64,000 nt of DNA from Azolla caroliniana (GCA_043228905.1 JBHGNT010000009.1:16058001-16122000); one strand, 5' to 3'; counted from the stretch's first letter, positions 10,051-19,743 are shown. Made by a program: numbers and translations. Notes: generated from the sequence alone by a model not told the origin.

Positions 10051-12518
10051 CTCCGGCATGGGATGTCTTACTAGTCCGATCCGCTTCCGACATGCATCCA
10101 ACTTGTCGGGTATCAGTACTTTGGTCAGCATATCTGAACCGTTCTTGGCCGTGTGGATCTTCGTCAGTGCGAACTCTCGATCTTCTACTCACTCTCGGAT
10201 CTAGTGATACCTACGCTGGATATGCTTCGTCCTGGAATGGTACGTTGCGTTCTTAGTAAGGTGGATGGCACTTTGACTGTCGCAATAGAGCCGATATTCA
10301 TCTTGCCGGATACCGAGTTCTCCGATGATGTCCTTCATCCATAATATTTCCTTGCCGGCTTCCACAACCGCCATGTACTCTGCCTCCGTGGTTGACAACG
10401 CAACCGTCTTCTGTAGCCTCGATTGCCACGAAACAGCTCCCCTAGCATATGTCATTACATACCCGGATGTAGACGGGTTGGTATCCACATCAGCCGACAT
10501 GTCCGAATCGGTAAAACCGTCAAGTTGAGGTTTACCGGAGCTGAATCGGAGACACATATTTCAAGTGCCCTTCAAGTACTGGAGTATCCATTTGACCGCG
10601 TTTTAGTGCTCCTTGCCGGGATTGCTCATAAACCGGCTCACCACTCCGACTGCGTATCCAATATCCGGTTGAGTACACACCATTGCGTACATCAAGCTCC
10701 CGACGACAGAGGCATATGGCGCCTTCATCATATCTGCCTTCTCTGCTTTCGTCTTCGGGCTTTGCTTACCGGATAATCTGCAGTTTGCCGGAAGTGTCGA
10801 TCCGACCGGTTTCATGTCTGACATGTTGAACCGCTGAAGCACCTTTGTCACGTACTTCTCCTTTGACAACCACAATTGCTTCTTTGGCCAGTCCCGGATG
10901 ATATACATCCCCAACATCTGTCTTGTCGGACCCAAGTCTTTCATTGCGAAAGTTCGGTTGAGAGCCTTCTTCAGCATCCGTATTTTGGCTTGGTCCCGTC
11001 CGACGATCAACATGTCGTCCACGTATAGAAGGAGTATCAGGAAGTCGCCTCCTTCGAACTTCTTCACAAACACGCAGTGATCGGCCTGCGTCTTGTGGTA
11101 CCCTTGATTAATCATGAAGGAGTCGAACTTCCGGTACCATTGTCGGGGAGCCTGCTTCAGTCCATACAGGCTCTTCTTCAACCGGCAAACCAGGTGCTCC
11201 TTCCCTTTCTCCATGAATCCTTCCGGTTGCTGCATGTAGATCTCCTCTTCGAGGTCACCGTGAAGGAATGCCGTCTTCACGTCCAACGGCTCTACCCCGA
11301 GGTCCATGCTTGCCGCTATACTCAGCACTGTTTGGATGGAGGTCATCTTTACTACCGGGGCAAATATCTCATCGAAGTCCACGCCCTTCTTCTGTTGGAA
11401 CCCCTTCACCACGATCCTTGCTTTGTATCTCGGGGGGTTGCCGGCATCTCCCGATTTCAACTTGTACACCCACTTATTTCGGAGTGCCCGCTTTTCTTTT
11501 GGCAACTCCACCAATTCGTACGTATGGTTCTCATGCAGGGAATCCATCTCATCCTGCATGACACTTAACCACTTCCGGTTGTGCGTGTCATCCTTCGCTT
11601 CTTCGAAGCTTTCCGACTCTCCCTCATCGGTCAGCAGCACATGCTCTGCATTTGGAAATCTCCGGGGGGGCCTTCTCTCTCTGAGAGGATATCTCCGTCT
11701 TTGGCCTTCGGCAACCGGCTACACTATTTGATCTTTATCCGAATCTAATTCGGGGTCTTGGCCGGTTCCGATTTCAGCTTCCTCTACTTCTTCTTCTGCC
11801 GGTTCCGTATCCTCACCGTAACCGGCTGGTTCCTCGAGTGTCAACCGGCTCTTAGCCAAGTGTGTTCGAATCTCATCGGAGTTCATTATCTTCTTCTTCA
11901 ACTCCCAGTCGGCAAGCGTCTTGTCCTCCATGAAGATAATATCTCGACTCCGGAAAGCCTTCTTGTCAACTGGATCCCACACTAGGTAGCCGAACTCATC
12001 ATCGTCGTATCCGAGGAATATGCATGGCCGGGTCTTTGGATCCAACTTTCCTCTCCGGTCCTTAGCAACATGCACGTACATGAGACACCCGAACACCTTC
12101 AGATGCTAGTAGGACACTTCCTTACCAGTCCACACCTTCTGCGGTGTGTCTCCATCCAAGGGCACTGAGGGTGATCTGTTTATCACATACGTTGCCGTCG
12201 ACAGTGCCTCAGCCCAAAACGTCTTGGGTAATTGTGCATGCGCCAGCATACTCCAAACCCTCTCCATTATGGTCCGGTTCATCCTCTCGGCCAGCCCGTT
12301 TAGTTCCGGCGTCTTCGGCACGGTAAATTCGAGCCGGATTCCCTTCGAGCGACAGTACTCCTCGAACTACCCCCGGTATTCACCTCCGTTATCTGCTCGA
12401 ACCGCCTTCAGCTTCCGACTGGTTTCTCTTTCCACTCTCGCGTGGAGCTCTTTGAAGACGGATAACACCTGATCCTTCGTCTTCAACGGTGTGGTCCACA
12501 GCTTCCAGTTGTGGTCAT
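10048..12518 (-). pseudogene. pol: Copia-B pol, C-terminal part (IN core to RNase H)
   Basis: Reading right to left: integrase C-terminal half (ELNGLAERMNRTIMERV and GFWAEA-like FWAEALSTATYV), a linker with several frame breaks (stops near 12105 and 11718), reverse transcriptase (YKARIVVKGFQQKKGVDFD, catalytic YVDDMLIVG) and RNase H (CDSQSAIHLTKN). Nonsense codons include TAG at 10201-10203 (Trp in copia-A, in RRYHW) and TGA at 10189-10191 (Arg CGA in related copies). Its 5' continuation lies beyond gypsy-1 at 18191. It cannot encode a functional polyprotein. Confidence 0.9.
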
Positions 12519-12621
12519 TGTCAGGAACAGTACTAAGATAGAGAAGGAATTAGTACTAAAAGAAGTATTAGTACTAAGAGAGGTGAAGAACTCTCAAGAG
12601 AAGGAAAGAGTGAGTGAGAGG

Positions 12622-12626
<5 letters not shown>

Positions 12627-12695
<69 letters not shown>
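12627..12695. repeat. GA microsatellite in gypsy-1 LTR
   Basis: About 34 GA units. The partner LTR has a much shorter, interrupted tract near 17861-17889. Confidence 0.9.
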
Positions 12696-12700
<5 letters not shown>

Positions 12701-12921
12701 AGAAAAGATATATATTATGTGAAGAGAATGTACAGTAGTAGCTAGGAGGCTTAAGACTGGCGTTGAACCGATTTGGTTCGAAATAATGCCTCGTGCCTCC
12801 TTTTATAGTGTTCTAAGGAATACTCCTGAAGTTTCTAGAATGTTCTAGAGAAATCTGGAATATACATCAATTTTCTATAATAAAACATAAATGAAAATAA
12901 TATTCTACGTATTACAATGTA

Positions 12922-12976
12922 TAGTCTAATGGTCAAGAGCTCGACCCATGTAGCATAAGGTCATGGGTTCGAGTCT
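12922..12976 (+). promoter_or_regulatory. tRNA-like segment with Pol III A- and B-box matches in LTR
   Basis: TAGTCTAATGG (12922-12932) fits the A-box consensus TRGYNNARNGG, and GGTTCGAGTCT (12966-12976) matches the B-box GGTTCGANTCC at ten of eleven positions. The spacing of 44 bp is tRNA-like. It lies at the end of the LTR, antisense to the element, and recurs in the other three LTRs of this family. The T-arm does not pair well, so it is not a functional tRNA gene. Confidence 0.55.
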
Positions 12977-12991
12977 TGCCATATCATGACA

Positions 12992-13004
12992 CTATCCCCC
13001 CTTT
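12992..13004 (-). other. Polypurine tract of gypsy-1
   Basis: AAAGGGGGGATAG on the minus strand abuts the 3' LTR. The same sequence sits at 39193-39205 in gypsy-2. Confidence 0.88.
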
Positions 13005-13016
13005 AAAACGACGAGT

Positions 13017-16000
13017 CTAACGAGTCGTTTTGGATTGAGGACCCGGTTTGTCTGGATATTGATGATGGAAGTCTTCAAGAAGTGCACGAGCATTGGTGAC
13101 ATTCTTTATCGGTTCCCAAGTACGCTCACTGGGACTATATCCTAGCCAATCGACTAGATAGTAGAGCTTGTTGCGAACAATCTTGGAATCAAGGATGGCG
13201 GCAACCTTGTACTCAGGTCCATCTTCAAGCTTGATCGGGGGTGGAGGCTGTGTAATACGTCCTAGGATGGTGCTCTCTTGATAGGGTTCAAGGAGAGAAC
13301 TATGAAACACCGGATGTATCCGAAGTTGTGGAGGTAGATCGAGACGAAAAGCGACATCATTAATCTTTCCTATGATATGGAAAGGACCTAATCGCCGATA
13401 ATCAAACTTCTCGCATGGGCGAGTAGTCTTGATGTGTCGTCGGAGTAGCCATACCCGATCTCCAATGTTAAAACTGGATGGGAGTTGATGACGATCCGCA
13501 TAAACCTTGTGTGTTTGCTGAGCTTGTTGGAGATGAGTAGATAAATCCGCTTGTATCTTGCGTAACCGCTCCAAACGATCCTCCGCGCAAGGATTTGTGG
13601 ACACCTCTGGGGTTTCAAGTACACACCACTGGGGGTGACATCCCATATAAGCATAAAATGGCGTAACTTTAGTCGATGCGTGGATAGAGTTATTATAGGC
13701 AAATTCGGCGAAGTGGAGAATATCTGCCCAATCATCCTGATGATAGCTGAGAAAGCACTGTAGGTACTGCTCCAGCGTTTGATTTGTTCGTTCGGCTTGG
13801 CCGTCGGTTTGTGGGTGGTAGCCGGAGGAGAGGTTACAAGTGATCTTGAGCATTTTAAAAAGGTGCTTCCAGAATTTTGACACGAACTGGGGTCCACGGT
13901 CGCTGACGATAATATCGGGAAGTCCATGATGCCGACATACTTCATGCATGACAATTTCGGCGGTGTCTTCACTGGAGATTTCCTTAGTACATGGCAAAAA
14001 ATGAGCCATCTTCGTATATCGATCTACCACTGTTAGAATCACATTGAACCCCTTAGAGACTGGAAGATCTGTGATGAAGTCTAGAGCAATGGATTGCCAC
14101 GACTTGCTTGGAATTGGTAATGGTTCTAATAAACCATATGGATGATGCCTTGGCATTTTCGCTCTGCAGCATGTGTCACAAATCCGAACAAAATCTTTGA
14201 CAAATTGTCGCATACGGGGCCACCAGAATGATCGTTGTACTAAATCTAATGTTTTAGTACTACCGAAATGCCCAGCTATATATGTGTCATGACAGTTTTG
14301 TACTACTTGAAGGCGGGAAGAACCATTAGGAACATACAAAAGTTCTTTAAAGAAGAGTAATCCATCATGGTATTTGAATTGCCGATAGTTCGTACCTGGT
14401 GGTTGCGGCTGTGAACACGATGCTCGAGAGGGATCAATTTGTGCTAGTATAGCTTGGGCAAAAACATCTGTCTTCAGGTCCGCACGTATGATATCGATAA
14501 CGTGGGAATCCATGGGCATGCGAAAGACCTGTGTTGCTTGCAGTCGTGCCGGTCCCAAGATTACTTGCTTTTGGTTATCGAAAGCTGGCTCGCCGGGACG
14601 CAGTGCTAGGTACGAACGCCGTGATAATGCATCTGCTTTCCCTTGATGTTTCCTGGGTCGATATGTAATCTTGAAGTCGAAACGCGTGAGAAAATGGGCC
14701 CACCGAGCTTGACGTCGATTTAACACACGAGCGTCTTGAAAATAGGCGAGGTTTTTGTGGTCATTGAATATAGTGACTTGATGAGAAGATCCCTCTAGAA
14801 AATGCCTCCATTGCATAAAAGAGTCCACTATAGCCAATAGCTCTTTATCATGAATTTCGTAGTTGATTTCGGCGGCGTCAAACTTGCGTGAGTGAAAAGC
14901 CACAGGATGTAGCTTTTCATTATTACCTCGTTGTGATAGAATGCTTCCTAATGCAAAATCCGATGCGTCCGCTTCAATGATGAATGGTTTTTTTGGATCA
15001 ACGTGAGCTGGAATCGGAGCCGATGTAAATGCCTGTTTAAGATTCTCAAAAGCCATGTCCGCTTCTTCAGACCAAACAAACGATTGTCCCTTCCTAGTAA
15101 GTTGTGTAAGAGGCAAAACGAGCTTTGAGTAATCCTTTATAAACTTCCGATAAAAATTGGCAAAGCCTAGAAAGCATTGCACATCCCGCACCGAACGCAG
15201 AGTCTGCCATTCTACCACCGTTTTGACCTTAGCTGGGTCCATGGAGATGCCTTCTGAGGAAATGACATAGCCGAGAAATTCCACCTGGTTGCACCCGAAA
15301 CTACATTTTTCCAGCTTTGCATAGAGACCATGTTCTTGAAGTCGTTTTAGTACTAACAGTACATGAGAATCATGCTCTTCTTGGATCTTCGAGTAAACCA
15401 GTAGATCATCCAAATAGATGATTAGACACACATCCAAGAGATCTCGGAAAATATCATTTGCCATGTGCTGGAAGACTGCTGGCGCATTAGTGAGGCCGAA
15501 CGGCATGACCGTATACTCGAAGTGCCCATATCTGGTGCGGAACGCGGTCTTCCATTCATCTCCTGGTCGGATCCGTACGAGGTTATAGGCTCCCCGTAAG
15601 TCGATCTTCGTGAAGAACCTGGCACCATTGATCTGTTCTAAAAGACTTGAGATAAGGGGGAGTGCATACCTATTTCGGATTGTAACCTTATTCAAGCCAC
15701 GGTAATCTACAACGAGCCGAAGTGAGCCATCCTTTTTCTTGACGAAGAAAATGGGTGTGACGGTTGGAGATTTCGAATGTCGTATGAAACCATTCTCCAA
15801 ATTCTCCTCTATATAGGCTCGAAGGACTTCCACTTCGGTTGGTGACAAATTGTAGATCGGTCCCCAAGGTGGCTCTTTCCCCGGTTGTAAATCGATGGGG
15901 CAATCATATGGTCGATGGTGAGGAAGCGTATTGGCTTGTACTTTATCAAACACATCGGCATACTGATGATACTTCTCTGGAAGTTGAACGGTGGAATCCT

Positions 16001-16541
16001 CTTTAGTGGTGCTGGAGGGGTTTACTGATATTGCGAAGAGGAACATTTCTTCCTTGCATCCTTCCTCACGCAACTGATGTAGTGAAATCGTTGCAATCTC
16101 ATGAGTAGACCCTCGGGCTTTTCGATGCCGGATTTCCCTTGTCCACCAATCTATGTCTGGGTTATGTAATTCGAACCATGGTAATCCTAAGACAATGGGG
16201 TGTTCTGGGATGCTAATTATATTAAATGATATGACACATGCTAGATTATCTAGGACAACATTAACGGGCTCTGACTCTTCTATGATATTTCCTGAGGCAA
16301 TGGGACGACCATCGACGACTACTACAAGGGCAGGGCACAAGAGTTTTCTGAGAGATATCTGATGAGCTTGGGCAAATTTCCTATCCATGAAGCAAGAATT
16401 AGCTCCGGAATCTAGAAGTGCTAAGACATGTACTGGAGGAGTACTTTTAGTACTATCTGTTACTTGGGCTACGAACACATTGCTAACTTGCTTAGAGGGA
16501 ATGGAACCACTAATGGGATGCACAAATCTAGGGTTGTCCAA
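13017..16541 (-). CDS. pol: Gypsy-1 pol: PR-RT-RH-IN-chromodomain, intact
   Basis: Open for about 1174 codons from 16541. That first codon is TTG; the natural product is most likely a Gag-Pol fusion made by -1 frameshifting just upstream. Domains with rough positions: protease with LLDSGANSCF (about 43-52); RT from about 200, with the catalytic IIYLDDLLVYS near 376; RNase H with IIEADASDFALGS near 508; integrase zinc finger (H-H-C-C, ending CDTCCRAK) near 740-790; DDE core with LDFITDLPVS, VSDRGPQFVS and LSSGYHPQTDGQAERTNQ; and a C-terminal chromodomain (YYLVDWLGYSPSERTWEP) near 1120-1165, which in this family guides integration to marked chromatin. All catalytic motifs are present. The integrase motif style resembles fungal and vertebrate chromoviruses. 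Confidence 0.95.
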   Translation of the reverse strand: MDNPRFVHPISGSIPSKQVSNVFVAQVTDSTKSTPPVHVLALLDSGANSCFMDRKFAQAHQISLRKLLCPALVVVVDGRPIASGNIIEESEPVNVVLDNLACVISFNIISIPEHPIVLGLPWFELHNPDIDWWTREIRHRKARGSTHEIATISLHQLREEGCKEEMFLFAISVNPSSTTKEDSTVQLPEKYHQYADVFDKVQANTLPHHRPYDCPIDLQPGKEPPWGPIYNLSPTEVEVLRAYIEENLENGFIRHSKSPTVTPIFFVKKKDGSLRLVVDYRGLNKVTIRNRYALPLISSLLEQINGARFFTKIDLRGAYNLVRIRPGDEWKTAFRTRYGHFEYTVMPFGLTNAPAVFQHMANDIFRDLLDVCLIIYLDDLLVYSKIQEEHDSHVLLVLKRLQEHGLYAKLEKCSFGCNQVEFLGYVISSEGISMDPAKVKTVVEWQTLRSVRDVQCFLGFANFYRKFIKDYSKLVLPLTQLTRKGQSFVWSEEADMAFENLKQAFTSAPIPAHVDPKKPFIIEADASDFALGSILSQRGNNEKLHPVAFHSRKFDAAEINYEIHDKELLAIVDSFMQWRHFLEGSSHQVTIFNDHKNLAYFQDARVLNRRQARWAHFLTRFDFKITYRPRKHQGKADALSRRSYLALRPGEPAFDNQKQVILGPARLQATQVFRMPMDSHVIDIIRADLKTDVFAQAILAQIDPSRASCSQPQPPGTNYRQFKYHDGLLFFKELLYVPNGSSRLQVVQNCHDTYIAGHFGSTKTLDLVQRSFWWPRMRQFVKDFVRICDTCCRAKMPRHHPYGLLEPLPIPSKSWQSIALDFITDLPVSKGFNVILTVVDRYTKMAHFLPCTKEISSEDTAEIVMHEVCRHHGLPDIIVSDRGPQFVSKFWKHLFKMLKITCNLSSGYHPQTDGQAERTNQTLEQYLQCFLSYHQDDWADILHFAEFAYNNSIHASTKVTPFYAYMGCHPQWCVLETPEVSTNPCAEDRLERLRKIQADLSTHLQQAQQTHKVYADRHQLPSSFNIGDRVWLLRRHIKTTRPCEKFDYRRLGPFHIIGKINDVAFRLDLPPQLRIHPVFHSSLLEPYQESTILGRITQPPPPIKLEDGPEYKVAAILDSKIVRNKLYYLVDWLGYSPSERTWEPIKNVTNARALLEDFHHQYPDKPGPQSKTTR

Positions 16542-16552
16542 CCAAACGACTC

Positions 16553-16561
16553 CTATTTTGG
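16553..16561 (-). other. Candidate -1 frameshift site at gag stop
   Basis: CCAAAATAG on the minus strand. Gag is read CCA AAA TAG; shifting back one base gives AAA ATA and enters pol. The same nine bases occur in gypsy-2 at 42724-42732. Confidence 0.5.
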
Positions 16562-17671
16562 CTGGACATCAAATTTGTTCGCTAGATTTGGGCTATTAGT
16601 ACTATTAGGACTATCAGATATCCCTGCTGAAATAGACTCGGGTTTAGTACAATTAGAACTAGCAACTATTTGGTTTACTTGCCTTCTTGGCCTATGGGGA
16701 CAATTTACCGCGATATGCCCTGGTCCACCGCAATAAAGACATAGTCGGTTTGCTCGGCGTCGTTGCTTTTCTTCTTCCGATAGCGGTCCACGACGACGTG
16801 TGGCGTCAATTTCCATCGGAGTTGGAGTACTTGCTGAAGGCGCATTATATGACTCCCTCGGAAAAGGTTTCGCTACCACTGAGTCATAGATAGGCTCTGA
16901 TCCTTCCCTCGGAATCTGGAATTGTCGTTCCGAACGTCGTTCGAAGAGGCGGTTGTCGCATCTCACCACGCGACTAATTGCTTCTGTTAATGACTTTGGC
17001 TCTTCGGGGAAGGTCAAGAGTAAATCCTTGACATCGTTGCGTAAGCCATAACGGAATTGCTCCATCAATGCGTGATCATCCCAAGGGATATCGGCAGCGA
17101 GTAGGCGGAAATCTGCAACATATGCGGAAGCTGGATGATCACCTTGGCGTAATCGCCGGATTTTGTTGATTGCAGTCCTTATGCTGTCAGTATCTCCAAA
17201 ACAGGCCTTAAACTCACTTATAAATTCTTCAAAACTGTTTAATAATGGAGAATCCTTTTCCAACAATGGAGCAAACCATGCTAACGCTGAGCCACTAAGG
17301 AGAGTGCCTACTAGTCCCACTCGTGATGCATCGGTGGGATATCGAGAAGGATGCATTTGTATCACTAAACGTACCTGATTCAAAAACCCTGTAAACTGTG
17401 ATCAGGTCCCATCAAATTTTGCAGGAAGATCGATCTTGGGTTCTTTGTGAATCCCTTGAGTGCTTGATCCTTGTTGTTGTAATGATATGATAGTCGCTTC
17501 GAGTTGTTGTACACGTAGTGTCAGCTCCCCGTGTTGTTGTTTTTCCAGCGCTATTTGTTGAAGATCCCCCAACAAGCGATGATTTTCTTGTTCTAGTGCT
17601 ACAAATTTCTCTTTTAAGCACTGGAGCTCCGAGAAAACAGATTGGTATTCTTGAGCGCTAACAGTTTCCAT
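16553..17671 (-). pseudogene. gag: Gypsy-1 gag with one nonsense codon
   Basis: It starts at ATG 17669-17671 with a glutamine-rich coiled-coil-like N-terminus, then a retrotransposon Gag capsid region (FLNQVRLVIQMHPSRYP, GSALAWFAPLLEKDSPLLN and YVADFRLLAADIPWDD) resembling Gag of the sushi/Tf1 chromovirus group, then one CCHC knuckle (CLYCGGPGHIAVNC) about 45 residues before the C-terminus. A TGA at 17402-17404 interrupts FDGT-SQFTGF. Gypsy-2 has CGA there, so this is a CpG transition. The rest is open, about 372 residues in all. The gag stop TAG (16553-16555) directly follows an A4 run, and pol is in the -1 frame. Confidence 0.9.
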
Positions 17672-17737
17672 TTTACTAGGGAGGATAAGAGGATTAATAA
17701 GAAGATAAAAGGAAAAGGAGGAAAGGAAGATCGATTG

Positions 17738-17752
17738 AAAATCGGTTCAAAC
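17738..17752 (-). other. Putative self-priming site next to gypsy-1 5' LTR
   Basis: GTTTGAACCGATTTT on the minus strand starts at the LTR boundary, where a tRNA primer site would be. No TGG-type tRNA complement is visible. TTGAACCGATTT is exactly complementary to AAATCGGTTCAA in the same RNA at 17968-17957, about 33-44 bases after the first T of the TATA box (17995-18001). Confidence 0.6.
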
Positions 17753-18185
17753 TGTCAGGAACAGTACTAAGACAGAGAAGGAATTAGTACTAAAAGAAGT
17801 ATTAGTACTAAGAGAGGTGAAGAACTCTCGAGAGAAGGAAAGAGTGAGAGGGAGGGAGGGAGAGAGAGATCGAGAGAGAGAGAGAGAGATGATAAGAAAA
17901 GATATATATTATGTGAAGAGAATGTACAGTAGTAGCTAGGAGGCTTAAGACTGGCGTTGAACCGATTTGGTTCGAAATAATGCCTTGTGCCTCCTTTTAT
18001 AGTGTTCTAAGGAATACTCCTGAAGTTTCTAGAATGTTCTAGAGAAATCTGGAATATACATCAATTTTCTATAATAAAACATAAATGAAAATAATATTCT
18101 ACGTATTACAATGTATAGTCTAATGGTCAAGAGCTCGACCCATGTAGCATAAGGTCATAGGTTCGAGTCTTGCCATATCATGACA
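17753..18185 (-). repeat. 5' LTR of gypsy-1
   Basis: 433 bp, paired with 12519-12991. A TATA box (TATAAAA on the minus strand at 17995-18001) predicts transcription starting near 17970. A tRNA-like block is repeated at about 18116-18170. Confidence 0.93.
17995..18001 (-). promoter_or_regulatory. TATA box of gypsy-1 5' LTR
   Basis: TATAAAAGG on the minus strand, conserved in all four LTRs of this family. Confidence 0.7.
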
Positions 18186-18190
18186 GTCAT

Positions 18191-18888
18191 CTATGAACGT
18201 CATGAAGTACCGCGATTCAGCATGTGATATCGTGCCCACTTGACATACATCAGTATGCACCAACTCCAGTGGTGCATTACGTCTCATCGGCGGCCTCGAT
18301 TGGAAGTAGGTCCGGTTTTGTTTACCGGTCAGACAATCAGTGCACTTCTCCAAGTGCACGTTCTTCACTGGAATGAGGTTGTCGTCTACAAGCCTCTTCA
18401 TTCCCTTCTCACTCATGTGACACAACCTCTTGTGCCACAGCTCACCGACAGTGTCGGAAGCCACGTTCACTTCTTCCGGGCATAACCGGGCATTCATTAG
18501 GTACAACGTGTTGAACTTCCGGGCCCGAGCCACAATCAGGCTCCCTTTGTTGAACTTCATAACACCGTTCCGGATGCTACCCGTGTAGCCTTCATCATCT
18601 AGCCGACTGGCTAATATTAGGTTCAGACGAACCTCCGGAACGTGTCAGACATCCTTCAGCAGCAGCTTGCATCCGGTAGGTGTTGTCAACCACACGTCTC
18701 CTATGCCGACAATTCGGCATGTACCTTCATTCCCCATCCGAACACAGCCGTGATCACTGCCTGAGTAGGATGAGAAGCATTTCCGGTCCGGGGTAAGGTG
18801 GAACGACGCTCCGAAGTCGACCACCCAGGTCATCTCGTCGCCAGCAAGGTTTAGCTCACTCTCTTCGGTAATGAGCATCAACTCTTCT
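18191..18888 (-). pseudogene. pol: Copia-B protease and integrase N-terminal part
   Basis: Protease (TWVVDFGASFHLTPDRK), in which the catalytic D-S-G reads D-F-G, so the protease is probably dead. It is followed by the gag-pre-integrase region (LWHKRLCHMSEKGMKRL) and the start of the integrase core (ELVHTDVCQV and FMTFIDD), where gypsy-1 cuts in at 18186. A TGA near 18645 splits the frame. The sequence resumes at 12518 on the other side of the insertion. Confidence 0.88.
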
Positions 18889-19743
18889 TCACTTACCGCG
18901 ATTGTCGTCGTTCCATTCCGGTCCGTTCCCCCTGGTCTTTACCGTTCCGGTTCGGTGTCCGCTTCGAATCGGTACCATCGGTTTCCTTGTCTTTTCGGAA
19001 ATGCCGACAGTTCTTCTGGAAGTGTCCCGGCTTGCCGCAATAGAAGCAGGTAGGCCTCCCCCTTGACTTTGACCGTGTCCCCGACTTCTCCCGGTTCTGG
19101 GGACTACGGTTCCGGGTTGTCTTCCGCGTTCCGATTCGGTAATGAGTGCTTTGGAGTCGGAGTTCGTATCCTTGTCTTTCCGATGCGCCTCCTCATCTAG
19201 CAAGCTCGACTTCACTCTTGCTAGGGATAACCGTTTCCCTTCCGGCCCGGCGTTGCCCAAAGTGACAACCAACGTCTCCCAGCTATCTGGGAAGGAACCG
19301 AGCAGGAGTAATGCTAGTACCTCATCGGCGAGAGGTACTTCCAATGATGTTGCCTGGTGGATCAGCCCCTGGAAGGCATTCATGTGCTCCGCCATGCTGG
19401 AGCCATCTTGGTACCGAAGTCTTACTAGCTTCCAAAATACCGAAACCTGATAAACAACATTTTTGTTCTGAAACATAATGTTGATCTTCTCCCAGAGCTC
19501 ATGAGCCTTGCTCTCTTCATTGAAGTTGTTGTATAGACTCATGTCAATGAAGCACTGTATGTACACCGTTGTCTTCATGTGCATCACCTCCCATATCGTG
19601 GCATCGATTTTGTCCGGTCTCTTGTCCCCGAACTGAACCGGCAACCAAAGATCTTTAACCACAAGCATGTCCCTCATCTTCGACTTCCACACTGAATAGT
19701 TGGAGCCGGTGAGCTTAAACATGCCTCCTAACAAATCGTCCAT
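18889..19743 (-). pseudogene. gag: Copia-B gag, frameshifted
   Basis: It starts at ATG 19741-19743 (MDDLLGGMFKLTGSNYSVWK). The copia Gag capsid region is readable (HELWEKINIMFQNKN and LRYQDGSSMAEHMNAF). A frameshift at about 19145 moves the CCHC zinc knuckle (FYCGKPGHFQKNC) into another frame. Its N-terminal half differs clearly from copia-A gag, while its basic C-terminal part is very similar. That is consistent with a related subfamily or past recombination. Confidence 0.85.

Larger units (their letters stand above)
12519..12991 (-). repeat. 3' LTR of gypsy-1
   Basis: 473 bp beginning TGTCAGGAACAGTACTAAG and ending CATATCATGACA on the plus strand. It has two TTAGTACTAA palindromes near the left end, a long GA tract (about 12627-12695), and a tRNA-like block at the right end. 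Confidence 0.93.
12519..18185 (-). mobile_element. Young Ty3/gypsy chromovirus (gypsy-1) nested in copia-B
   Basis: A complete 5.67-kb element with a perfect 5-bp target duplication GTCAT (12514-12518 and 18186-18190) that interrupts the copia-B integrase. LTRs are 12519-12991 and 17753-18185, differing by a GA tract and only a handful of substitutions. The order on the minus strand is gag, protease, RT, RNase H, integrase, chromodomain, so it is a Metaviridae chromovirus. Pol is fully open and gag has a single nonsense codon. There is no recognisable tRNA PBS after the 5' LTR (see findings). A degraded relative is gypsy-2 at 38789-44132. Confidence 0.95.

Noticed and set aside
12922-12985. 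A genuine tRNA gene in the gypsy LTR
   Set aside because: The T-arm and acceptor stem do not pair and no anticodon arm is evident; only the A- and B-box words are tRNA-like.
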